From positions 1 through 62,944 of the forward strand of contig JAFWOP010000043.1 in the NCBI GenBank assembly GCA_017545365.1: DNA of 62,944 bases, in the 5' to 3' direction. The notes beneath the pieces are model-generated. The model had not been told where the DNA came from. It searched no databases and saw only the letters and a program-made list of their open reading frames with translations. This DNA comes from Bacteroidales bacterium. Lineage in GTDB: Bacteria > Bacteroidota > Bacteroidia > Bacteroidales > P3. The position numbers were made by a program, and so were the translations under genes. Of the stretch, positions 43,275-55,103 are shown in pieces (the stretch's first letter is position 1; each line of letters opens with the position of its first letter).

Positions 43275-46082
43275 CTAATCCAAGGTGGAGGTCAGATGGT
43301 GCTTGCCGCTGCCGAGGGCCTGTTTCTTGTAGCCGTCGGCGGTGGGGAGGTAGACTTCGGCAGTGGTGTTGGCGGGGATGAGGATGTCCCATTCGAAGCG
43401 TTTGCCTTTGCGTTTCCAACAACTCTTAATAAGGCCGGATGCCGACCGGTAGGAGCAGTTCACATGGTCGAGACCTTTGATGGGGTAGGGCTTCAGCAGA
43501 ATCTTGCTGTAGCCAGGAGCCAAGGGCCGTATTCCGCCGAGGTATTCGTAGTACCAAATGATTAAGTCGCCGAGGAGCATGACGTGGTTGCCAGAGTTCA
43601 TCGCGGGGTCACCAGTGTCGCCGTTCCACAGCTCCCAAATGGTGGTGGCACCATTTTTCACCATGTAGCCCCAGCTGGGGTAGGTGGTGTCGGTGGCCAT
43701 TTTAAATGCGAGGTCGTCACGACCGTAGTCGGTGAGGGTGCGCATAAGGTGCTGTATGCCTACGACTCCTGTAGAAACATGTCCGCCGAAATCGCTCTCA
43801 GTCTTTTCGACGATATGTTCCAGCACGCTCTGCTCGTAATCTGGTCCTACCATCCAAAAGGTGAGTGGGAGGATGTTGGCGGTGACGGTGTTGTTGGCGT
43901 AGCATCTGGCAACGGAATCGAAATAGCGGGCGTTATATGCCTTGGTGACGGTATTAATTTCATTTTCGAAATACTGAACGTCGTCTTCCCGATGAAGGTT
44001 TGTGGCAAATCCTCCCATTATCCCGCAATACTCGACATAGTATGGAGTGGAGATACAGGCTGGCCAAGTGATGCGGTTGGTGTCCTGCGAGTGTATCAGT
44101 TCGGGACTTTCGGGCGGCACGCACCAGTCGCCATAGGTGTCGCGGACGAGGATGCCGTCCTTGAGGTAGTATTTCTTCATGTGGAGCAGCCAGCGTTTCA
44201 TGGCATCGTAGTGCTGTTCGACGGGGCGAAAATCGCCAAAACGTCTCCAAATCATATCTGCCACAGTAATAAAGGCACCAGGCCAAGTCATGTTGTCGGT
44301 GTAGAATCGCCAGTAGGCAGGGGCTACATCGGGGAGGGCCCCGTTCTCGAACTGGCTGTCCGCGAGGTCTTGCAGCCACTTGGCATAGAGGCGGTGGTTG
44401 TCGAAGATGTAGCTCTCGCCGTAGTTGCCTGTCGTGCGGTCGCCTGTCCAGCCCATGCGCTCGTCGCGCTGGGGACAGTCGGTGGGCATGCTGCGGTAGT
44501 TGCCGCGGATGCCCCACGTGGCGTTGCGATAGACGGCGTTGATTATCTCGTTAGAGGTTTCAAAGGTGCCAGTGATGGGCATCTCGTCGTAGAGGACCAT
44601 GCCGGTGAAGTCGTCAAGCTTTGGAGTATAGCGCAGGCCGGAAATCTCAACATATCGAAAGCCGTGGTACGTGAACATGGGGTGCCAACAGTAACGGCCA
44701 CCTTTGGCGATGAAGCGGTCGGTGCATTCGGCCGAGCGAAGGTTGGCGGTGTAGAGGGTGCTGTCGGATGCCAAGGTTTCGGCATAGCGTAGGGTGACAG
44801 TGTCTCCAGATTGCGTGCCGAACAAATCCAAATCGAGCACGCCAACCATGTTTTGCCCCATGTCGAGTATCCATTTGTCGCCCTTTTGGAAGAGCGACAC
44901 AGGTTTGAGCCGCTCCTGTATCTTGATATTGGGATTGGGCTGTGGTGTGAGGAGCTGCATCGGGTCGGGACGCTGGTAGTCGTTAGGCAGAGGGCTGCCA
45001 GTGACGACGGGGTATTCGCGGGCCACGCGGTGGCGTGGGTTGTAGATGTCCTCACGGTACATGTTCTGCTGGTCATAGTCGACAACGGCCTCCTGCCACT
45101 GGCTGTCGTCATAGCCTGGCATCGTCCAGTCGCCGAGGTCGAGGCGCGCGTCGTATGTCTCGCCGTCGAACTCGTTGCTTTTGCGTATGGGGCCTTGGTT
45201 GGTTATCTTCCACCCCTTGCCGCTGACGATGGTGTCGGTAGTGCCGTCCTTGTAGGTCACCTCCAGCTGCATCAGCAACTGTGGCAGGCCGTAGTGTACG
45301 GCATGGTTGATGCCGCACCATTCGAGGTAGTTGTTGTCGTGGCGGACGGTGGTGAAACGTCCGCCTGCCAGTGTGACACCCACGGCGTTCAGTCCGTCTT
45401 CACGGACTAGCTCTGTCACATCGTAGGCATTGAAGTAGATGCGCCTTGTGTAGTCCGAGAGGGTGGGTTTCAGCCATTCGGTGGATGCCGCCTCCATGTT
45501 GTTGATATAGGCACTATATACTCCCAACCCACTGATGTAAAGGCGTGCTTTGACAACATCCTTCTTCAGGGAAAACTCCTTGCGCAGGTAGCGGGCGGCA
45601 ATGGCGGTGTGGCCGTTGAGGTTGTCGTCCTCATAGTCGCGCCCTATCCAATGCGCATGCCAGTCGTCGGACGACAGGAGGCTGATTTCAAAGGTCTGCA
45701 CATCGCTTTCCACCTTGGCTTTCCTCCCCTTGTTGCCGTATTTCACCGTGGCATACACCTTCCAAAAGCCTCTGTCGCGGCTCTGCAACTGCTTGCCTCC
45801 GTAGGGGATATAAAGCATGTTGGACGATTCGGTAACGCCCGAGTCCCACAGGTCGCCGATGCCTTGGCGGGCATTCTCTTCCGTCGAAGCCACCACGATG
45901 CGGTAGTCGACCTGCATCACATTGTTCTGCTCGGCATCGTACTGCCAGCTGAAGCGGGGTTGGGCGGTGGCCAGCGGCTGGCTGCCGTCCTGCTGCTCCA
46001 CGGTGAGATTGCACAATTGAATTCTGCCTCCGCATGAGGCAAACAGCGTGGCTATCAATACTACGAGGGTAATCTGTTTCAT
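43275..46082 (-). CDS. Alpha-L-rhamnosidase, GH78, lipoprotein
   Basis: A 935-residue glycoside hydrolase that releases alpha-linked L-rhamnose from pectic or other plant glycans. The start at 46082 gives the lipoprotein signal MKQITLVVLIATLFASC; the frame's earlier codon lacks a reason to be used. Domains follow the GH78 order: N-terminal beta sandwich (WHAHWIGRDYEDDN), Bac_rhamnosid domain (VLDLDLFGTQSGDTVTLRYAE, MFTYHGFRYVEISG), the (alpha/alpha)6 catalytic barrel with PTDCPQRDERMGWTGD and the general-acid glutamate in DERMGW, and a C-terminal sandwich. It is preceded by its own TATTTTTGC box, divergent from the flavoprotein gene. Confidence 0.93.
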   Translation of the reverse strand: MKQITLVVLIATLFASCGGRIQLCNLTVEQQDGSQPLATAQPRFSWQYDAEQNNVMQVDYRIVVASTEENARQGIGDLWDSGVTESSNMLYIPYGGKQLQSRDRGFWKVYATVKYGNKGRKAKVESDVQTFEISLLSSDDWHAHWIGRDYEDDNLNGHTAIAARYLRKEFSLKKDVVKARLYISGLGVYSAYINNMEAASTEWLKPTLSDYTRRIYFNAYDVTELVREDGLNAVGVTLAGGRFTTVRHDNNYLEWCGINHAVHYGLPQLLMQLEVTYKDGTTDTIVSGKGWKITNQGPIRKSNEFDGETYDARLDLGDWTMPGYDDSQWQEAVVDYDQQNMYREDIYNPRHRVAREYPVVTGSPLPNDYQRPDPMQLLTPQPNPNIKIQERLKPVSLFQKGDKWILDMGQNMVGVLDLDLFGTQSGDTVTLRYAETLASDSTLYTANLRSAECTDRFIAKGGRYCWHPMFTYHGFRYVEISGLRYTPKLDDFTGMVLYDEMPITGTFETSNEIINAVYRNATWGIRGNYRSMPTDCPQRDERMGWTGDRTTGNYGESYIFDNHRLYAKWLQDLADSQFENGALPDVAPAYWRFYTDNMTWPGAFITVADMIWRRFGDFRPVEQHYDAMKRWLLHMKKYYLKDGILVRDTYGDWCVPPESPELIHSQDTNRITWPACISTPYYVEYCGIMGGFATNLHREDDVQYFENEINTVTKAYNARYFDSVARCYANNTVTANILPLTFWMVGPDYEQSVLEHIVEKTESDFGGHVSTGVVGIQHLMRTLTDYGRDDLAFKMATDTTYPSWGYMVKNGATTIWELWNGDTGDPAMNSGNHVMLLGDLIIWYYEYLGGIRPLAPGYSKILLKPYPIKGLDHVNCSYRSASGLIKSCWKRKGKRFEWDILIPANTTAEVYLPTADGYKKQALGSGKHHLTSTLD

Positions 46083-46139
46083 CTTTCCGGGTATTAGGAT
46101 GTTCAACTACAAGGGTTGCCGACTTCATATTTCGGTTGT

Positions 46140-46148
46140 GCAAAAATA
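46140..46148 (-). promoter_or_regulatory. Bacteroidetes -7 box of the GH78 gene
   Basis: TATTTTTGC on the minus strand, 58 bases before the GH78 start codon. Confidence 0.6.
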
Positions 46149-46175
46149 CAAAAAAAAACCGACATGTCAGATTAT

Positions 46176-46207
46176 TTTGATGAATTGCGTTTTTTTTGTA
46201 TTTTTGC
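46176..46207 (+). promoter_or_regulatory. Promoter of the flavoprotein gene
   Basis: TTTG (46176-46179), 19 bases, TATTTTTGC (46199-46207), a full match to the Bacteroidetes consensus, 29 bases before the ATG at 46236. Confidence 0.75.
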
Positions 46208-46235
46208 AACGTGAAAAGAATACATCTTGAAAGTC

Positions 46236-46841
46236 ATGAAACGTCTTACATTAATCATTCTCAGTGCCGTTCTGATGGGATGCTCCCAAGGCGGCAACCA
46301 AGCTCAAAACAACACCGACATGAACGAGCAACAGGAATTTTCGGCCTTCGATGTGCAGAAGGACTTTGCCGACAACGGGTTCACCTATTTCACCAAAAAC
46401 CTCATCCTATGTGTGGGCGACAGTAGCGAGAGCAATGCTATGACCATCGGATGGGGCGGCATTGGCAACTACTTGGGACACGACCGTCCGGCGGTGACGG
46501 TCTATGTGGCGCCGGCCCGCTACACCTACGAGTTTATGGAGCGTCATCCCCGCTTCACCGTCATGGAATTCGACGACCCCAAGGTGTGGCAGTATATGGG
46601 AAAATATAGCGGGCGCGATGGCGACAAGGCCGCGGCATTGGGGCTTCATGTGGCCTACACCGAGCATGGCACCCCCTATTACCTGGAAGCCAAAACCGTT
46701 ATCGAATGTGAGACCATGACGGCCTGGCATCAAACCGCCGACGACTTCCGCAACGCCACCCCCAAAGAGTGGTACGACGGCTTCGAGGCCGGCATCCACA
46801 CCATATACATCGGCGAGGTGATTGGCGCATGGAAGAAATAG
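46236..46841 (+). CDS. Flavin reductase-like lipoprotein
   Basis: A 201-residue protein with a lipoprotein signal (MKRLTLIILSAVLMGCS, lipobox LMGC) followed by a flavin-reductase/FMN-binding split-barrel domain: TKNLILCVGDSSESNAMTIGWGGIGNYLGHDRPAVTVYVAPARYT. The start at 46236 is preferred over the upstream TTG because it gives the lipobox at the normal distance. The family normally works in the cytoplasm; an exported, lipid-anchored form is unusual and would use FMN in the periplasm. It is 29 bases upstream of the carbonic anhydrase gene and probably cotranscribed with it. Confidence 0.82.
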   Translation: MKRLTLIILSAVLMGCSQGGNQAQNNTDMNEQQEFSAFDVQKDFADNGFTYFTKNLILCVGDSSESNAMTIGWGGIGNYLGHDRPAVTVYVAPARYTYEFMERHPRFTVMEFDDPKVWQYMGKYSGRDGDKAAALGLHVAYTEHGTPYYLEAKTVIECETMTAWHQTADDFRNATPKEWYDGFEAGIHTIYIGEVIGAWKK

Positions 46842-46870
46842 CACGAACCGTTTGAAAGGAATGTAACACG

Positions 46871-47416
46871 ATGATAGACCAAATATTAGCTTACAACAAA
46901 GAGTTCGTCGCCAACAAGGGCTACGAACAATATGTGACCGACAAATATCCCGACAAGAAGCTGGCCGTCCTCTCCTGCATGGACACCCGTCTCACCGAGC
47001 TGCTGCCTGCAGCCTTGGGGTTGAGGAACGGCGATGCCAAAATCATCAAGAACGCCGGTGGTCTCGTCATTTCGGCTTTCGACTCCGCCATGCGCAGCCT
47101 GATAGTGGCCATATACGAGTTGGGCGTGAACAACATCATGGTGGTGGCCCACTCCCATTGCGGCGCCTGCCATATGAGCTACGACCACTTCCAAGACCAG
47201 ATGCTTGCCCGCGGGGTGACCGACCAAACCCTCGACACCATCCGCAAGTGCGGCATCGACCTCGGCCACTGGCTCGAAGGTTTCAAGGACACGCCCGAAT
47301 CGGTGCGTCGGACTGTCGACACCATCCGCACCCATCCCCTTGTACCCAACGACATCACTGTGCGGGGCTTTATCATAGACTCCGAAACTGGGCTGTTGGA
47401 GGAGATTGCGGATTAA
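46871..47416 (+). CDS. Beta-class carbonic anhydrase
   Basis: A 181-residue zinc enzyme interconverting CO2 and bicarbonate. Zinc ligands and active-site residues are in SCMDTRLTELL (Cys and the Asp-Arg dyad) and VAHSHCGACHMS (His and Cys). KNAGGLVISAFDSAMRSL is the family's substrate-pocket segment. The short form with a C-terminal part ending SETGLLEEIAD fits the small beta group of Firmicutes and Bacteroidetes. No signal peptide, so it is cytoplasmic, unlike the product of the gene before it. Confidence 0.93.
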   Translation: MIDQILAYNKEFVANKGYEQYVTDKYPDKKLAVLSCMDTRLTELLPAALGLRNGDAKIIKNAGGLVISAFDSAMRSLIVAIYELGVNNIMVVAHSHCGACHMSYDHFQDQMLARGVTDQTLDTIRKCGIDLGHWLEGFKDTPESVRRTVDTIRTHPLVPNDITVRGFIIDSETGLLEEIAD

Positions 47417-47440
47417 TCGATGCCTACCGCATGCTCCCCA

Positions 47441-47470
47441 GTGGTGTGGCACCACCCCTCCACAGGGGCG
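47441..47470 (+). terminator. Two adjoining hairpins after the carbonic anhydrase gene
   Basis: GTGGTG-TGG-CACCAC (47441-47455) followed at once by CCCCT-CCAC-AGGGG (ending 47468). They lie 25 bases past the stop codon. The rest of the gap to 47626 is AT-rich with no gene seen. Confidence 0.55.
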
Positions 47471-47626
47471 GGACGGCACTGTTGTTTCTGCTTACTTGCT
47501 TTTATGTCTTTGTAATACTTACTATTTTGTTTTTTCTCAAGAGACAAAGTACAAATAGTGCTGGAAATATGTAGTGTAGAAACGTAAAATAAATCTTCAA
47601 TCCACTGGGTCTGTGGTTATTAGTTG

Positions 47627-47681
47627 TTTTTTCGCCTCACCCCCACAAGCAAGCTCGTCGGGATTCGACTTATTGAAAACG
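47627..47681 (+). repeat. Dispersed intergenic repeat, copy 2
   Basis: A 55-base element closely related to 38473-38526, ending 8 bases before the 3' end of the GH106 gene. Shared core blocks are TCGCCTCA, ACAAGCAAG and GAAAACG. Confidence 0.65.
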
Positions 47682-47689
47682 GTCTGCTC

Positions 47690-49663
47690 CTACCTGTTCA
47701 GCATTGGAGGGGTGTAGCTCAGGTCTATGGGGTGGATGCCTCGGGCATCTATCTGCAGCAGGATTGACTGCATCGGCTTAAAACGCAGGGTGTATGGCTC
47801 GCTCTTGCCGTGGTGGTTCACGGTGATGTGCCGCACCGAGCCCTTGTCGGTAAAGGCATAGCAATAGGGCAGGGGATAGCTGATGGTCTGCGTCATGGGA
47901 TTGGCGAAGAACACGTAGTAGGTGTTTCCGTCCTGCCGGCACCAGAAGTCGGGCAGGCTCTCGCCCTCTATCAGCGGCTTGGCGTCAATTATCGAGATGT
48001 CGTTGCTCACATTCGGGCAGGAGCGTATCGTCTGCACCGTCTCTGCATATTGGCTGTGTTTCACCTTGCCGGGTTCTTTGGGGTCGCGTACCATGCAGAT
48101 GGGCATTCCCGTCCGGGCCAGTTCCAGCACCTCCTTCAATGCATACCTATCCATATATTCCACGTCGATATAGAGTGCCTTGAAGTCAAGCCCGCTATTG
48201 CGCTTATTTTGCTTTCCAGTTTGGTATAACCATACTAAATTATGCAGGAAATGCTTGTTCACCCATACCGGCTGGTATCCTTTGAGTTCTTCTGGTGTGT
48301 TGATGAAGCGCATCTCGTATTGCCCCCAGAAGAACGCCTTCACCTTACGCACCGAGTCGGGGTAGGCTCCACCCATCCATGCGTCTTCGGTCGGCATGTA
48401 CACGGCAATGTCGCCGTAGTTCCTGCCCTTGCGCATGTAACTCGACACGAGGGTCATATATCGGTTGAAGTCTGTCAATGCCTCTCCGCTCAGGTTGTTC
48501 TGCTCGCTGGTGCTGATTTGGCAGGTGGTGTAGAAGAAGTTGCTCGTGTCGCCCACTTTGTTGAAGGGGAAGCCGTGCCAGATAATCTGGTTGGTGCCGT
48601 TGGCAAAGAGTGCGTCGCAGATGAGTTTGAGGTCGGCAATCTGCTCCTTGCCCTGGTGTGGGCTGTGTCCGCGTCCGTTCATATAGCGCAGACTCGTCCA
48701 GCCGTAGGCACAGGTGAAGGTCTCGGCCGTCACCACCCGTTTGTTGGCCAACGTGGCGGCAGAGGCTGCTATTTTGCTGAATGGCGGCTCGTAGAGTATG
48801 GCCTCTGTTTCGGGTACATCTACTAATGCAAAGGCATCCAACAGGTCGGTCGGTGCACCTCCGCATTGCGCGCGTGAGAAGGCTCCCACTCTGCGGGCAT
48901 TTTCGGCAAAGGGCTGGTAAAAATCGTGCAGCACATAGTTCGACAGGGTGGACATGTAGTCGTAGAATACCTCGCCATTCTCTTTGTCCAGCAGGGTGCG
49001 TTTTTCCATATAAGGCACAATGTCGTAGCCGTGTTCATACATAAACTGTTTTCCAAATCCGGGTGTCCACAGGTATTCTGTCTCCACCTCCCACGAGTCC
49101 ACGAACAGCCCCGACTTCTTGCCCTTATACGCTTCCTTCAGCCCCCTGTTCATCTTATCGGCATAGCGATAGAATGCGTTTTTATCTAGATGGTTAAGTA
49201 TGCGGGCCTCGCGCGGATAGTCCCATGTGTAGCCCCGGCGGGCTGGTTCTACGCTGTCGAAGTAGTTGCGTGTCTGGTCGCCGTCGGGCAAATCCACGTC
49301 GCTGAAAGGCCACAGCGTGCCGTATGTGAAGTCGCAACCCAGCCCTAGCGAGTCGGCCACATGCTTGGCGTAATTGACATGCGATGCCCATTCGGGCGAC
49401 AGAAACGCGGGGTGCGCTGTCGCGGAGTCCAACCCCATGGGGTATATCCAGGCTATCTCCACACCGCCAAACTCATGGTCGCGCAACCATATCAGCTGGT
49501 CGCGCACGTCGTTGTCGTCAATCTCCGACGAGAACCACCACCAGCGGGTGTAGGGTTTGAATGATGCATACAGGGACTGCTCCTGGTTCTGACGGCAGCT
49601 GTCCAGCAGCATACAACTGGCTACCAGACAGAGTATGAGGAGGCAGGAATGTCTTTTGTTCAT
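47690..49663 (-). CDS. GH106-like alpha-L-rhamnosidase, lipoprotein
   Basis: A 657-residue exported protein starting at 49663 (MNKRHSCLLILCLVASCMLLDSC, lipoprotein signal). The beginning of the mature protein, FKPYTRWWWFSSEIDD followed by LRDHEFGGVEIAWIYP, is the recognisable GH106 start, and the barrel continues with GLFVDSWEVETEYLW and FSRAQCGGAPTDLLDAF. GH106 enzymes such as those acting on rhamnogalacturonan II release alpha-L-rhamnose. At 657 residues it is shorter than many GH106 proteins, which carry extra C-terminal beta domains, so it may have only the catalytic part. It lies 53 bases downstream of the GH97 gene and is probably cotranscribed with it. Confidence 0.82.
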   Translation of the reverse strand: MNKRHSCLLILCLVASCMLLDSCRQNQEQSLYASFKPYTRWWWFSSEIDDNDVRDQLIWLRDHEFGGVEIAWIYPMGLDSATAHPAFLSPEWASHVNYAKHVADSLGLGCDFTYGTLWPFSDVDLPDGDQTRNYFDSVEPARRGYTWDYPREARILNHLDKNAFYRYADKMNRGLKEAYKGKKSGLFVDSWEVETEYLWTPGFGKQFMYEHGYDIVPYMEKRTLLDKENGEVFYDYMSTLSNYVLHDFYQPFAENARRVGAFSRAQCGGAPTDLLDAFALVDVPETEAILYEPPFSKIAASAATLANKRVVTAETFTCAYGWTSLRYMNGRGHSPHQGKEQIADLKLICDALFANGTNQIIWHGFPFNKVGDTSNFFYTTCQISTSEQNNLSGEALTDFNRYMTLVSSYMRKGRNYGDIAVYMPTEDAWMGGAYPDSVRKVKAFFWGQYEMRFINTPEELKGYQPVWVNKHFLHNLVWLYQTGKQNKRNSGLDFKALYIDVEYMDRYALKEVLELARTGMPICMVRDPKEPGKVKHSQYAETVQTIRSCPNVSNDISIIDAKPLIEGESLPDFWCRQDGNTYYVFFANPMTQTISYPLPYCYAFTDKGSVRHITVNHHGKSEPYTLRFKPMQSILLQIDARGIHPIDLSYTPPMLNR

Positions 49664-49716
49664 AGTCTTATGATTTGAGTTCTTGATTAGTTTGGTGTTT
49701 GTCGGCATGAGTTGCG

Positions 49717-52690
<2,974 letters not shown>

Positions 52691-52727
52691 GTTGTGTTGA
52701 TGCTAATTGGAGTTTTGGAGAAATGGC

Positions 52728-53639
52728 TTATTGCTCGATTTTTATCAGGTCTTTGAGGTCTTCGGCCAGTTGACGAGTGAAGATTTCAGCACCTTCTCGG
52801 TTGAGGTGCATATTGTTGTAGAAATAGTCGGTGTTTTCGCAAAGGGTGTCAAATTGGTAGTTGAGAATAGGGACGTTATACTTGCTGGCAATGCTGTTGT
52901 ATTTGTCCCACATTTCATCAAGGTCAATATGATGGCGGGTGAATGAAGCATGGATTGGGGTGTGGACCAAGATGACTTGGATGCCTTCTTTTTGGGTCTC
53001 GTCAAGGAATTGTTCAAACGAGTCGACGACGTCGGGATTAAAAATGGATTGGATGGTTTCATCGTCGGAGACAGTGTCGGTATCCCATATCTTTTCCGAA
53101 GCATAGTAGCCTTTTACTGGGAGTCTTTTATCGTCAAATAAATTACGTACTCCGAAGTTTGCATAGCGATAGAATGGAAGGGTTTTGTCGGCCAGTGTGA
53201 ATGGCTCGGATGGGAAGAATAGTTTGCGGAAATCTTTGTCATAAAAGTAGGGAAAGTACTGGTAATGTTCGTATCCCGTGGTAGCACTGAGGGTGTAAAA
53301 GTCAATCGTTTGAAGGATGACTTTGGGTTTTGGGTTGTGTTTCCGATAGATGAGGTAACGGGTGTATTGTCGATCGAACTTGCTCCCGTTTTGGCCTAGG
53401 TTGTATGAGTTGGTGTGGAGGGCGGAGTCGAGGATAGCAGGTGAGACATGAACCCAGGCACGGGAACTGCCCATGATAAGCATGTCGGCAGATATGTTGT
53501 GGTGGAGAATGTCGTTCCAACAAGCGTATGGACCAAACTCTCTTTTGTTGAGTTTGGAGGTAAGGCAAAGGTCGAGTACGACCATGACGACAGTGGCCAA
53601 GATGAGAAATGTGAGGGTGCGCAAAATGAATTTTTTCAT
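52728..53639 (-). CDS. SGNH/DltD-like membrane-anchored protein, partner of the MBOAT acyltransferase
   Basis: A 303-residue protein with an N-terminal membrane anchor (about residues 7-26, LTFLILATVVMVVLDLCL) and an extracytoplasmic domain. LIMGSSRAWVH (about 55-65) carries the block-I serine of SGNH-like esterases and NNMHLNREGAEIF (near 280) the block-V histidine, though the expected aspartate two to three residues before it is absent (Asn-Asn-Met). Such proteins pair with MBOAT proteins, like AlgX/AlgJ with AlgI or DltD with DltB, to move acyl groups onto exported polymers. It lies 3 bases downstream of the MBOAT gene. Confidence 0.75.
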   Translation of the reverse strand: MKKFILRTLTFLILATVVMVVLDLCLTSKLNKREFGPYACWNDILHHNISADMLIMGSSRAWVHVSPAILDSALHTNSYNLGQNGSKFDRQYTRYLIYRKHNPKPKVILQTIDFYTLSATTGYEHYQYFPYFYDKDFRKLFFPSEPFTLADKTLPFYRYANFGVRNLFDDKRLPVKGYYASEKIWDTDTVSDDETIQSIFNPDVVDSFEQFLDETQKEGIQVILVHTPIHASFTRHHIDLDEMWDKYNSIASKYNVPILNYQFDTLCENTDYFYNNMHLNREGAEIFTRQLAEDLKDLIKIEQ

Positions 53640-53642
53640 GGT

Positions 53643-55088
53643 CTAGAATTGAAAGTAGATGAACTGATTTCCCGTGCCAGTGTTGAAAAGTGCGATGGTG
53701 ACTATGATGGTGAGATAGATGAGGAACCGCAGGGCACGTGGTTTAATGTGTTTGAATTGAAGAGGAAGACCTTGGCTGCGGTGTACCCATTCTTCGAGAA
53801 GCATGAGCGCGATGAAGGCGAAAAGGTGGAGGTAGTGGATAGGGGAAGGATGCCACGGTTTGGCGAACAGGCTGGCGGAGGGGATAGAGGCAATGTAGTG
53901 CCAAGCGTCGCCGATGGTGTCTGCTCGGAATATAATCCAGCCAAGGGTAGCGAGGATAAATGTAAGAAGTATTTGCCCGCATTCTTTGATGCTGGGCAAC
54001 AGTTGGTGTTCTGCCACGGTGTCGCAATAACGTCGGTTTTTGCCCATGAGTATGAGGGGTAGGAAAAGTAAGGCATGGAAGGCTCCCCAGACGATGAAAG
54101 TCCAATTGGCTCCGTGCCAGAAGCCGCTAAGTAGGAAAATAATGAAGGTGTTGCGAATGATTTTGGCTTTAGAACAGCGGCTGCCACCGAGAGGGATGTA
54201 AACATAGTCGCGGAACCAAGAGGTGAGAGACATGTGCCATCGACGCCAGAATTCAGCTATGTCACGGCTGAAGTAGGGGACGTTGAAGTTCTTTTTCAAC
54301 TTAATGCCAAAGAGTTTGGCTGTGCCGATGGCGATATCGGAGTAGCCGGAAAAGTCACCGTAGATTTGGAAGGAGAATAGAATGGCGGCAAGCACGAGGG
54401 TCGACCCATGGTGAGTCTCGTAGTTTTCAAAGACAGGGTTGACGTAGAGGGCACAATTGTCGGCTATGACAATTTTTTTGAACAGACCCCATAATATCTG
54501 TCGCATGCCTTCAGCTGCATCGTGGTAGTTGAAGGTTCGCGGTTTGTCAAACTGTGGAAGCAGATTTGAAGCCCTTTCGATGGGACCTGCCACCAGTTGT
54601 GGGAAAAAGCTGACAAAGGCAAAGAATTGCACTATGTCGTGTACAGGTTCCATCTTTTGGCGGTATACATCGATGCTGTAGCTGAGGGCTTGGAAGGTGT
54701 AGAAACTGATGCCAACGGGGAGAATGAGGTGCAGTAGGATGCCGTCGCTCTGCCCTCCTAAAAATAGGTCGGCAAAGGACTGGGCAAAGAAGTCGTAGTA
54801 TTTGAATATGCCGAGGATGAGCAAGTTGAGCGTGATGTTGGCGGCACTGATGTATTTGGCTGTCTTTCCCGACATGCGGTATTTTTCAATCAGTATACCA
54901 CTTCCCCAGCTACAGAACGAAGTGAAGGCAATGAGCAGCAAGAACCGCCAATCCCACCATCCGTAAAAAATGTAGGAGACTATAACAACGAACAGGTTTT
55001 GGAGCTTCAGCTTTCGATTGAAGACAAACCAATATAGCAAAAAGACAATAGGCAGGAATACAGCAAATTCGATAGAGTTGAAAAGCAT
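53643..55088 (-). CDS. MBOAT-family O-acyltransferase (AlgI/DltB-like)
   Basis: A 481-residue inner-membrane protein with about ten hydrophobic helices. Hallmarks are SYIFYGWWDWRFLLLIAFTS, SRDIAEFWRRWHMSLTSWFRDYVYIPLGG and the catalytic histidine in LLSGFWHGANWTFIVWG. It carries acyl groups (usually acetyl) across the membrane for O-acylation of an exported polysaccharide, together with the SGNH-like protein encoded 3 bases downstream. It stands 15 bases after rfbB on the same strand, so all three probably belong to one surface-glycan unit. GC is lower than in the flanking genes. Confidence 0.93.
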   Translation of the reverse strand: MLFNSIEFAVFLPIVFLLYWFVFNRKLKLQNLFVVIVSYIFYGWWDWRFLLLIAFTSFCSWGSGILIEKYRMSGKTAKYISAANITLNLLILGIFKYYDFFAQSFADLFLGGQSDGILLHLILPVGISFYTFQALSYSIDVYRQKMEPVHDIVQFFAFVSFFPQLVAGPIERASNLLPQFDKPRTFNYHDAAEGMRQILWGLFKKIVIADNCALYVNPVFENYETHHGSTLVLAAILFSFQIYGDFSGYSDIAIGTAKLFGIKLKKNFNVPYFSRDIAEFWRRWHMSLTSWFRDYVYIPLGGSRCSKAKIIRNTFIIFLLSGFWHGANWTFIVWGAFHALLFLPLILMGKNRRYCDTVAEHQLLPSIKECGQILLTFILATLGWIIFRADTIGDAWHYIASIPSASLFAKPWHPSPIHYLHLFAFIALMLLEEWVHRSQGLPLQFKHIKPRALRFLIYLTIIVTIALFNTGTGNQFIYFQF

Positions 55089-55103
55089 GTCTGGGGTAAG
55101 TCT

